Shown here one piece after another: positions 23,613 to 32,529 of a DNA stretch of 64,000 bases (position 1 is the stretch's first letter; the number at the start of each line of letters is the position of its first letter). A program made the translations under genes and the position numbers. The DNA is from Capniomyces stellatus. Taxonomy: Eukaryota > Kickxellomycota > Harpellomycetes > Harpellales > Legeriomycetaceae. The notes under the pieces were generated by a model. It was not told where the DNA came from and made no database searches. It was given only the letters and a program-made list of their open reading frames with translations. The stretch spans positions 210,099-274,098 of the forward strand of contig LUVW01000032.1 of the NCBI GenBank assembly GCA_001661515.1, in the 5' to 3' direction.

Positions 23613-24004
23613 ACAAGTTGGTTTAACAAACTTGATGTAATTCTAAATCCCATTAAAGCAAGATGATATCATAAACAATTTATTGGGTATAGATGCCAAA
23701 GGCATTTGTCCAATTATATGTCAGGCACTGACAAATTGGTTCGATATCCATTTAACATAACAAAAAAAAATGGTAAAAAGGTATGGTAAATAAGGATCAA
23801 GAGGTAAAAATTTTGTGATTAAAGGTTGTAAAAGCCCACAAAAGCCAAAATAAATAGTCGCAATAAAGTTTGAAAAACAAAAAAATGCAAATAAAGTGAA
23901 AGAAACACCAAGGCTACAAACAACAATTCAAAAAATCAAATTAAAAGCACAGAGGCGAATCCGAGCTGATTTAACATTCGGGGGTATAGTAGCGACCATT
24001 CCAA

Positions 24005-24065
24005 GATCTGAAATCCGAAATCAGAAGTCCGAAATCAGATATCCGAAATCCGAAATCCGAAATCA
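24005..24065. repeat. Short tandem repeat (AATCCGA-like)
   Basis: Seven or more imperfect, variably spaced copies of a TCCGAAATC-type unit, about 350 bases upstream of the PPR-like gene. Role unknown. Confidence 0.6.
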
Positions 24066-24351
24066 AAGGCTTTAAAATCTGAAAATCTTGGGGATAGTTT
24101 TAGATTCAATCTACTTTTGTCTGTTGATTTCAATTCGTAAACGCATACTTTTTTTGAAGAGTGTATTCAGCAACTTTTCAGCTAGATGGTAGAGTTGCTG
24201 GAAATACTGTAAAATCTGATACTGCAGCTTTGAAGTGACTGAGAAGACTAGGAACAATAGCTAGGAAAATAAAAGGGGGGACACAAGCGGATAAGCAAAC
24301 AAAGAAATATCAGCTTGCTTCAAAATAATCAGGGGGGGGTAGGCCTATTCA

Positions 24352-26493
24352 ATGTTTTTAAAGGGATCTTGTAGGCAGATCAATGGATTGTTGAAGAGTA
24401 GCAGTAAAACGCCATGCTTGAACAAAGCTAATAGGGATAGTAGGGGTATATGTTCGGGTAATGCAACAGGGCTGATCAAGAACAAGAGTATGAGCAGGAA
24501 GGCATTAAAAACAAAAAGCGAAAGAGATGGGCTTTCTAGAACAACAAGTAGTTATATGTCTCATCTGAATGCAAAGGTTGAAAAGGTAAGAGTGGAGGGG
24601 GATATTGCAACTGATCAAAGCTCCTTTTATGAGTATTACGACAGGGATCAAAGTAGTGACAGGGAGAAAGTCAGAGCTAGCAAAGCAGCAAACATTATTT
24701 GGGATGTAACCTCGAGAAAAAAAGTGGGAAGGCGTAAAGGGCACGAGTTTTTAAGCAGTAGTGTGGTAAATATTCCAGAGCTGTTGACTGGCGAAAATCA
24801 AATTAATGGGGATATAGGCAGAGTAGACAGGGGTTCGAGGATTAGCTATCGCGTACCGATAACTATTCCCGATAAACCGAAACAATTTTTAGAAAGCGTG
24901 ACGTCTATAAGCGCCATCAGTGCGAGCATTAGGAGGGTTGAGATTGAACAAAGTTATTTCCTGAAAAGCTTTGTGACGGAATTAGAGAAAAAAAAGATAT
25001 ATGGTGATCAAGACATCGATTTCCCAGCGTTAGATAAGACGTCCAACAAAGCTATGGGGGCCCGGGTTGTTAAGGGCTGTACAAAGACAGAGCAAAGTCA
25101 TGTTTTGGCATTGGTCGACTATGTTGAGAAGGGTAACAGTAGCAAGCTATTTGATAGCGGTAGGAGAAACGATATTGGCGACGGTGGTAGAGCGATAATG
25201 GGCAGAAATAGAGAGGATAGTTGGTCGGTGGGCAGGCTTAGTGAAGCAGGGAAGGCAGAGTCAGCGATAGACGAAGGGCATGATATTGGGAGCATAGGAG
25301 TTTCAGCACAACTATTTGGAACAGGGCGAGACTACAGCATTTATGAGGTGAATTCAGCAAGGTCATGGCTGTTTGCACTTTTAGACTTGCACAAACCATT
25401 AAGGGGAAACAGCTTGTACAGAAATGTACACATTCTTATGCTGTACTTTGGCGAGTCAAAATTTTTTTCTATTCTTGGTGAGAAGTATTTCCATCTTCTT
25501 TTTGACGCGTTTTATAGGCGCAGTAGAACAAAGTCTTATGCCAGAGCGTATCTCAAGGATAGGTTTTTGGTGTGGATGTGTTTGTCTGGACTTGAGCGCA
25601 ATTGGAAGCTCTGGCACATTGAGAAACTGACGCTGTTTCGCCACTATGTCAAGTCCAAAAACATTAAAAAGTCGCTGGAATGTTTCTTTGAGCTGCAAAC
25701 CCCCGACTTTGTAGACCAGTTTGTGATTGACGAGGGCTGGAAGAAAAAATCAATGACTCTGGAGAAATTTGAAAGACGCAAAGTATACTACCAAGCACGC
25801 AATACTTCTCTGTGGCTTGGGATCACGTGTTCTTTGATCTCTGAACTCTGTAAAAATTCGTCCCAGGGTGCCATTATGAGGGTTTACATTGCACTTAAGG
25901 AAAAGTACCCTATGATTAACGAGCTGAGGCAAAAGTACCTCGAGCAAATCAAATACGAGATCGAAAAAGGCGAGTCCAGCCACACAAAAATTGAACCCAA
26001 ATACTTTGGCCTTCGGTCTATTACCTTTAACTCCCTTTTGCTCTATGCAATTTCTGCAAAAAAACCTCATCTTGCAGCCGAGTTTTACTTTGACGCCATC
26101 AAAAACCTGGGCGCCGTTCCCGACAACGTCACCTTCCGCAACCTGCTCTACGGCACCGTTAACCCCAGCAGTTCGTTTAAACCCACCAACTTTATTTCGT
26201 TGATGAACGACCCTGAATTCCTAAACATTATGGTCACCAATTGCCACGATAAAGAAACTCTGGATTCCACATTCAAGCTTATCGAGTCCATAGCCCCCGA
26301 CCTCTCCAAAAATGACACCCATGCCACTCTAGCCATCTCGTTTATCAAAGCCGAGCTGTCCTATTTTGGCATTTACCCGCGAGACACCTTGATCGTTTTA
26401 CTGGATCACTTTTTGCTAATGCGAGGCAATAACCCTTTAAACAGCATGTTTGGTCTGATATTCCACTCTGGTGAAAATAGTCATTGGGAGTGA
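24352..26493 (+). CDS. PPR-like protein, probably mitochondrial (713 aa)
   Basis: Not assignable to a named gene. The N-terminus (about the first 60 residues) is rich in Lys, Arg, Ser and Asn with almost no acidic residues, which suits a mitochondrial targeting sequence. Residues ~60-330 are charged and low in hydrophobicity. The C-terminal half is helical and Leu/Phe-rich; around nt 26014-26150 the sequence FNSLLLYAISAKKPHLAAEF followed by DAIKNLGAVPDNVTF fits a pentatricopeptide repeat, including the Pro-Asp near the repeat end. Other helical pairs (~nt 25360-25960) could be diverged repeats. PPR proteins typically bind organellar RNA to govern its processing or translation; that role is inferred. 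Single exon, starting at the first ATG after a G-rich run at 24331. Confidence 0.7.
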   Translation: MFLKGSCRQINGLLKSSSKTPCLNKANRDSRGICSGNATGLIKNKSMSRKALKTKSERDGLSRTTSSYMSHLNAKVEKVRVEGDIATDQSSFYEYYDRDQSSDREKVRASKAANIIWDVTSRKKVGRRKGHEFLSSSVVNIPELLTGENQINGDIGRVDRGSRISYRVPITIPDKPKQFLESVTSISAISASIRRVEIEQSYFLKSFVTELEKKKIYGDQDIDFPALDKTSNKAMGARVVKGCTKTEQSHVLALVDYVEKGNSSKLFDSGRRNDIGDGGRAIMGRNREDSWSVGRLSEAGKAESAIDEGHDIGSIGVSAQLFGTGRDYSIYEVNSARSWLFALLDLHKPLRGNSLYRNVHILMLYFGESKFFSILGEKYFHLLFDAFYRRSRTKSYARAYLKDRFLVWMCLSGLERNWKLWHIEKLTLFRHYVKSKNIKKSLECFFELQTPDFVDQFVIDEGWKKKSMTLEKFERRKVYYQARNTSLWLGITCSLISELCKNSSQGAIMRVYIALKEKYPMINELRQKYLEQIKYEIEKGESSHTKIEPKYFGLRSITFNSLLLYAISAKKPHLAAEFYFDAIKNLGAVPDNVTFRNLLYGTVNPSSSFKPTNFISLMNDPEFLNIMVTNCHDKETLDSTFKLIESIAPDLSKNDTHATLAISFIKAELSYFGIYPRDTLIVLLDHFLLMRGNNPLNSMFGLIFHSGENSHWE

Positions 26494-27249
26494 GAGAAGG
26501 AGAAGCGAAGCGAGAAGTTTCAACATCATATCCCCCAGCTACTAATGCGCTAGATCAATTGGCAGAATTGGACTTTTATAATTCCTCTTTTATAATTCCT
26601 CTTTTATAATCCACTTTTACCCTCTCTTTTATCCTCTCTTTTATCCTCTCTTTTAGACGTCTATTCTTTTCAACTACTCTTTGTGGTTTATAATGTAAAA
26701 TATTGTCAAGTATATCACTCTAGAAAGAAATGGCATTCTTGGTAAATAGCCAATCTCAATCAATATTTATCAACCAAATAAAAACTCCTTATTCACGTTA
26801 ACAGCGATTTTTGTCTTGGCCTGTTTTAGACCTGTTTAGAACTTTCTTTGCTGGCTGAAAAATAAAAAGACTTTCTGAAACAATCAAAGCTTTTAACTCA
26901 TTTTTTAACGCGTTTAAAATTGTCGTTTCTTTCTTTGCTTTATTTTTTTTTTCAGTCTAATTTAATGCTTTTTAAATAACTTCTGGTCTTTGATTTGCTG
27001 ATTATTGGTAAACAAGCTTTATTAAATGACTTTGCCCTTTAGGCTTTATTTTACCTTGAAGCTTGTGTCTCTTTTGATGGTCAATCAAATTAAACTAGTC
27101 TAAAAACCACCTTAGTCAACCACTCCTTTAAATCACTCAATAACACATTTTTTTTACTAAAAGCTTTATCCGTTTCTTTTAAACACAGACTACCATCTAA
27201 CCGCGTTTAAACAATATTTAGGCTTTGAAATAAAGAAATCTAAACCAAA
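26494..27249. other. Intergenic region with pyrimidine-rich tandem repeats
   Basis: About 750 bases. A tandem of TTTATAATTCCTC-like and then CTCTTTTATC-like units occupies ~26573-26655, just downstream of the PPR-like gene. The rest is AT-rich upstream sequence for TAF10. Confidence 0.5.
26573..26655. repeat. Pyrimidine-rich tandem repeat downstream of PPR-like gene
   Basis: Roughly three units of CTTTTATAATTC followed by three of CTCTTTTATC. Possibly within the 3' UTR. Confidence 0.6.
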
Positions 27250-29580
27250 ATGGATAATCCAAGCGAATTAATTAGCGATCCAAATCTCAATCAAGCGATT
27301 GAGCCAAACTCAGAACACGATTCTGTAGCAAAACAGCCTACAAACAAAACAGATGAAAATCATACGAACAGCCGGTCTGGAGCAGATACCACACTGTCTC
27401 AAAATCAAAATCATGAACTTTTGATTACGGCCGATCAAACAGATAACCTAGAGAAAAAACTGGATGTAGGTGGCGATACTATTCGCGATGAATCATATAG
27501 GGTTGATGCCAATGTTTACACTAACGAGAGAGATGGCGTCAGCGGCAAAGACGCATATATTATGGATAATACAACAGCCGCTGTTGAGAAAGATTCACCA
27601 ACTTCTGTTTCTGAAACTAGTGAAGATGAAGTAGAATCGATTCCAGCTAATGAAAACGATAGCAACAGCGAGAATGAGGCGAGGAGCCAGGGTGAGTCTG
27701 GTATAGATTATCACGCATCCAATTCAAACACCCCGACACACAAAGAAGACGCCGAGCTAAATATTGAAGGCAAGCAGATTGTTGGAGAAAATGATAGTGC
27801 TGGTAGCGAGTCTGTTTGTGAGCAAACAATGATTACCAAACTGCTTGGGGATTTAGAGAGCGAGAAAGACAGCGCAACACAAAATATAACCGCGACTTCA
27901 GAGAGTATTTCGGCTTCTGGGGATAAGAAGCTAGCCGATAATGGCCACAGTCAATCGGACGAAACCCCAGTAACAGCAACAGCAACAGGAGCAGAAACGC
28001 TAGAAAGGGATCCTCAAGTATCAACTAGCGGTGAACAAGCCAGCAGCTCGCCATCCAAAACAACCGAGGCTGCACAGGACCCAGGACCAGAGCCTAAAGA
28101 TGTGGATATGGAGGACACATATGTTGACCGAAACGCAAAAACAAAAGAAAAGTGTTTGTATTTTGGTGAGGGTAGGATATCTGATAGTGCAGATAATGCA
28201 TTCAGCTATGAAAAAACAAGTGAAAGCAGCAATCAAGCCATCGACCAAAAGAATACAGAGTTGGTCGGAACAGACAAGGACGAATATGATGTTTCACGCA
28301 CAATTGGCGGTCAGAAGGTACAAGAGGTACAAGAAATGGGGGGAGTACAAGAAGTACAAGAAGTACAAGAAGTACAAGAAGTAAAAGAGGTAAAAGAGGT
28401 AAAAGAGGTAAAAGAGGTAAAAGAGGTACTAGAGATACAAGAAGTAAAAGAGGTACAGGAAGTACAAATAGTGCAAGAGGTACAAGTAGTGCAGGAGGTA
28501 CAAGTAGTGCAGGAGGTAAAAGTAGTGCAGGAGGTAAAAGAAAAACTGGAAGTGGAAGGAATGGAAGGAGTAAAAGATAAACAAGAGGTACAAGAGGTAC
28601 GGGAAAAACTGGAAGGAGTGATAGAGGGTGTGGGTGAGGTAGCAGATAAATGTAATGCTGTTTTGTCTATTACGCCTTCGAGCCTTCAGACAACTTTGGC
28701 CACACAAATGCCAGACTCCTTTAGCGCTGGCTCTGAAGATTTTGTAGCACAAGTACCTAAGCCTACACAAGACGCAGTTGAACAAAGCAGTAGTTCAGAG
28801 CCATCGAGCTCAAAGAAGAGAAACTTGCCGGTTGAAGACGAAGAATCTACTCTGAGGGAAAAGACTTTGGCAGAGTTTCTTGTCAATATGGATCAATATT
28901 CTCCAATAGTAAGAATACACGCTATATTTAGCTTTCGAAATAATCAACCATTGGTTCAAGTGTTTTTTTTTCTTCTTTTTTCCTGTTGAATTTCGATTAG
29001 TTGACAGTGCTGTTTTTGTCTTATTTGATCAATAGATTCCTGAGGCTTTAACTGATTACTATTTGGGCTGTTCAGGGTTTGAATGTGACGATGTCAGAGT
29101 AAAGCGACTTTTGGCTTTGGTTACCCAAAAGTTTATCTCTGACATTGCAACCGACGCATTTCAGTACAACAGAATCCGCCAACAAGCAAGCAAGGACAGA
29201 AAAATCGGCGGTCGCGTAAGTCTGGACTTTGCAAATCTATTCTACTATTTCTCTTGGCTATTTTTGGTCTTGCCTTTCCATAACGCGTATTGATGACCTG
29301 CATTTGATTGTATATTTTCAATGAATGGTGTTTTGTCCTTTTTGTCTATTGTTTTTTTTTCTTTTTCAAATCACTGTTCTCTTGATCAACAACAGCCAAT
29401 TTGTAGCTGTATTATTAACATATGATGCTGTTTTTCTTTACAAACACTGACTGTTTTTTTATTATTATTGCATTTATCTGATTTGCTTAGGAACGGCGAA
29501 CGGTTTTGACACTGGAGGATTTAACTAGCGCGCTGGCAGACTATGGCTTAAACATAAAGAAGCCAGACTTTTACCAATAG
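27250..29580 (+). CDS. TAF10: TAF10, TFIID and SAGA histone-fold subunit, with long repeat-bearing N-terminus (642 aa)
   Basis: Three exons: 27250-28908, 29036-29215 and 29491-29580, all GT-AG and phase 0, totalling 643 codons with stop. The conserved TAF10 domain occupies about the last 105 residues: [15 protein letters not shown] joined to [19 protein letters not shown], then [34 protein letters not shown], and from exon 3 [20 protein letters not shown]. This subunit pairs through its histone fold inside TFIID and SAGA in the nucleus. The ~540-residue N-terminal extension is exceptional: acidic and Ser/Thr/Asn-rich, then a three-residue repeat of VQE, VKE and VQV type at about 357-455, encoded by 9-base DNA units. 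Yeast TAF10 has only about a 100-residue N-terminus. The 3' end converges with BNA1. Confidence 0.93.
28318..28617 (+). repeat. Coding 9-bp (three-residue) tandem repeat in TAF10
   Basis: GTACAAGAA/GTAAAAGAG units encode runs of Val-Gln-Glu and Val-Lys-Glu, about 30 copies with decay towards the 3' side (VQV, KLE). The frame is preserved throughout, so the array is translated. Confidence 0.85.
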
Positions 29581-30052
29581 CAAACTTTGTATTTAGCTTT
29601 GGCTTTTACTAACAGTATAAAGCCGAGTTTTTATTTTTTTTTATTTTTTTACTTTTTCAAAATCATTATCAAACTTCAAACTACTTTTTCTTTGCCTTAT
29701 ACTTTTGTTTCGCCTCTTGGTTTATATACATATACATTGCTTGTTTTAATAACACAATATTCCAACGAGTCGACTTCACCTTATTCTTTTTTATTTTTCC
29801 CCTAGTCAACTGACTCGTATACTATTAACTCGGCTGTGCAGCTGTATATTTTCACTTTAAATCTGTGCTTATTTACAACGATCACCTTTGTCGAGTGTGT
29901 AGGCATTTGAAGGTTGAACTTTGTAGCTATTTTTCTTTTTTTTTAAAAAAAAGCAATGTTTTATTATGAATGAATAGATGAGAAATAAAGTTAGTAATTT
30001 CAACAAAAAAAAATGAGAATAGCGCTTAGGATTCGTGCTGGAAATGAATAAA
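29581..30052. terminator. Convergent 3' region between TAF10 and BNA1
   Basis: About 470 bases of T-rich and A-rich sequence between two converging genes. The 72-codon frame 29587-29805 is Phe/Thr-rich noise. AATAAA-type strings occur near 29990 and 30049. Confidence 0.4.
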
Positions 30053-30779
30053 CTAGTTGAAATCGTGTTTTGCCGAGTTCAAAGTTCCACAGCTCTTGCA
30101 GGTAAGAATAGATTCGTCGTTGGCAACCTTGTTGATGATTCTCTTGAGATCTTCATCAATGCTTCCACAAAGGAAATCTTCCTTGTATGTGATCTCTTTG
30201 CAGTTCTTGCAATACCACCGCAGTTGGTCTACATCTGTTGGTTTTCTTCTGCGTTCTACAACCAGTCCAAGTGAGTCTTTGTGGCGGACTGGGTTGTGTG
30301 GTGTGTTTCCTGGAACTATAGCCATCTTGCCCTCATCAAGAATCAACTTTTTGAATTCATTTGTGGCCGGTTCAACAACGTTTACCTCCAATGTACCTTT
30401 AATCTGATAGAAAAATTCCTATTAACCAATTTACATGTCACACATGCACACAAGTCATTAGTAAACCGTCAGCGTTGCTTAAAAAAGCTAAAAAACAACT
30501 GTAAAGTACTTGTAACAACACCAATGAATAAATAAACCATGGTTTTGGCTCTGGCTTTTACTCTGGCTCTGACTCCTTTTTAATTTGGGAATTTGAGTTA
30601 ACGATGGCAATACTTACATCAGTGTGGTTAACATGGTAATCGGTTCTTGAATTTGGTCCTCCAACCGCCATAATGATATAGTCGTCAGTAACAAAAAGGG
30701 CCTTATTGCTAACTGGTGGAGTAAGCAGATGCTCGTTTTCCTCTACCCATTTCTTGAAGTCAAGTGTTAATACGGACAT
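30053..30779 (-). CDS. BNA1: 3-hydroxyanthranilate 3,4-dioxygenase, two exons (175 aa)
   Basis: Iron enzyme of the kynurenine pathway, opening the ring of 3-hydroxyanthranilate on the route to quinolinate and NAD. Exons 30779-30618 and 30418-30053 are joined in phase 0 by a GT-AG intron of 199 bases; 175 residues is the family's usual length. The joined sequence gives [21 protein letters not shown], a typical cupin core. Iron ligands His49, Glu55 and His95 (in NTPHNPVRH) are present, with substrate-binding Arg99 and the GLVVERRR block. The C-terminal tail has two Cys-x-x-Cys pairs (CKNC, CKSC) of the rubredoxin-like second metal site seen in fungal and bacterial members. The first exon's open frame runs past the GT donor but loses the motif there, which fixes the splice. 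Confidence 0.95.
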
Positions 30780-31980
30780 TATTCGCTTATTTATGCTGCT
30801 TACTGGTGATAATAGTGTTTTGCTCTTTTGTCTATTCTTTAGAGTACAAAGAAAACAGTATTTATAGTCAACAATTAAATCTTAAAAAGGCGACTAGCTT
30901 ATTTTGCTATTTTACAAACTTTAGATCTCTTTGAAAATTACACTTTCAAAATAAAGCGGCACATTACCCTTTTTATACAGATTCTGTTTAATTTGGCTTT
31001 TTTTTTTTATTGAAATTTATTAATTTGAACGTTAATAAATGTGAAAAGCTATGTATGATTTTATTTTTATTTTTATTTTTTATTACTCGATTCGCCTTTT
31101 CCGTCAATTTATTTACGATTTTGTTTTATACTTTGTCCTCCCCCCCCAAATAATTTGTAAACCCTATTCACTTTCCCTTTTTCCCTTTTTCCCTTTTTTT
31201 TTGCTTTATAATCTATAGGATACTTGGTACTGAAAGTAAAACAAGATTTATTTAACGGGACTCCCGCTTAAACTTGAACATTTAATCTTGAAATACAACT
31301 ATAGTGTTAGACTTTATTTCAGAACAGGCCACTTTACCCCCCCCCTCCCCCTTTCACATATGCTTTTAAAAATCACCAACGTTAAAAAAAATCATGAAGG
31401 ATAAAAATCATCCGATGTTTTTTTTCTTCCTTTAGAGTAATTAAATTATTGATCAATCCAACCGACTTCCTCCAACTGGCCCTGTTATTCTTTTTCCATC
31501 ACTTTGTTTCATAAATACTCCCCATTAATGATAAAATAAAAACACCAATGAAAAAAAGGTGAGAAAGTAAGGCGCAATTTATGGCTTTTTTATTGTGTCA
31601 TGTTTGTTCATCAAGTGAACAAAGCTTTAATTGATGAGAGTAACCATTGGTTTAGGTTCAAATACTGAACCAATTAGCTGTGACAGATTTAATAACAGAT
31701 AAGTGTATTAGTAATACTCAACTCCGGTATAAAGTCGTGGGGCTTTCAGATAAACTGAAAAAAGATCCGCTTACTCGACGCAGCTTTCAATTAAAAGGCA
31801 TTTATCGAATTTTTCTGAGCTTTGACCAAATTCACGATCCCCATGTATTTTATTTTTATTTTATTTTTATTTATGTGGTTTATTGGCAATACTATACAAC
31901 ACAACAAAACATACAATATCAAACAATGCCATAAAAATACTATAAAACACTGTGCTGTTTTGATATGTTAAATGACTCTA

Positions 31981-32165
31981 CTAGCCAACACCCCTTCGAT
32001 CAATTAGATCGTCCGTACCCGATGGGCATTGGTTCAGGGAGATTGATGCTACTTTAAGCCTAGACAAGATCAAGTAACGGGGTTTTTGGATGGCCTCCAA
32101 AAACGACGCTGTTGCCAGCATCGTCTTGGCGTCAATCAGGGTGTTAAATGAGCAAAAGATCAACA
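31981..32165 (-). pseudogene. Isolated exon-like fragment, unrecognised
   Basis: On the minus strand an open stretch of about 61 codons is bounded upstream by a possible acceptor (TTACAATACAG) and closed by TAG at 31983-31981. Its composition is more balanced and GC-richer than the surrounding spacer (LIDAKTMLATASFLEAIQ, then LILSRLKVASISLNQ). No start codon or partner exon was found and no family was recognised. It could be the last exon of an unseen gene, a gene relic or chance. Confidence 0.25.
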
Positions 32166-32295
32166 CTGTATTGTAATAGCTAAATCAAAAAAAAGCGAAT
32201 GAAAAGGTGATAGTGGTAAATATACTTTGTATTTGTTGGTTACAAATTGATAAAATTATATTAAACGATCTGGTAAAAGCGAATAAACTAAAGAA

Positions 32296-32400
32296 GGAAT
32301 GAAGATAAAAAAGGTGAAAATAAAAAAGGTGAAAATAAAAAAGGTGAAGAAAAAAAGGAGGAAATAAAAAAGGTGAAGAAAAAAAGGAGGAAAGAGGGAA
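32296..32400. repeat. Purine-rich tandem repeat (AAAAAAGGTGAAAAT-like)
   Basis: About six units of 15-16 bases, AAGGTGAAAATAAAAA or AAGGTGAAGAAAAA, then GGAGG-containing variants. Non-coding, about 130 bases beyond the 3' end of the PFKFB gene. Confidence 0.65.
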
Positions 32401-32529
32401 GAAGGGAGAGAAGAAAGAAAGGAGAACTGGGAGGAAATTAGGCAAAGTTAAATAAAAAAAACAAAAGAAACAATGTGCTAATTTTTGTAGTGAAATGTGG
32501 GATGGAGAATTGAAAATATAGATTTTGCT

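Larger units (their letters stand above)
22408..24351. other. Intergenic region with short tandem repeats
   Basis: About 1.9 kb, AT-rich. Two small tandem arrays are visible: a 13-base CAAACTAAAGAGT-type repeat (~23563-23612) and an AATCCGA-type repeat (~24005-24065). A GGTTCGATATCC string near 23738 resembles a B box but no tRNA fold could be drawn. No coding sequence. Confidence 0.5.
30780..32529. other. Intergenic region between BNA1 and PFKFB genes
   Basis: About 1.75 kb. AT-rich with short C runs (31140-31147, ~31340-31346) and TTTTATT repeats (~31060-31080). It contains an isolated better-composed island at ~31981-32165 (listed separately) and a purine-rich tandem repeat at ~32296-32400. 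Confidence 0.5.

Noticed and set aside
23730..23760. GGTTCGATATCC, B-box-like
   Set aside because: No A box or cloverleaf could be drawn around it.
28429..28785. 118-codon minus-strand frame rich in Tyr/Leu/Phe
   Set aside because: Antisense shadow of the VQE/VKE repeat in TAF10.
31640..31680. ATTGG...GGTTCAAAT...ACCAAT inverted repeat resembling a tRNA T arm
   Set aside because: No acceptor or anticodon stems in register; likely chance in AT-rich DNA.
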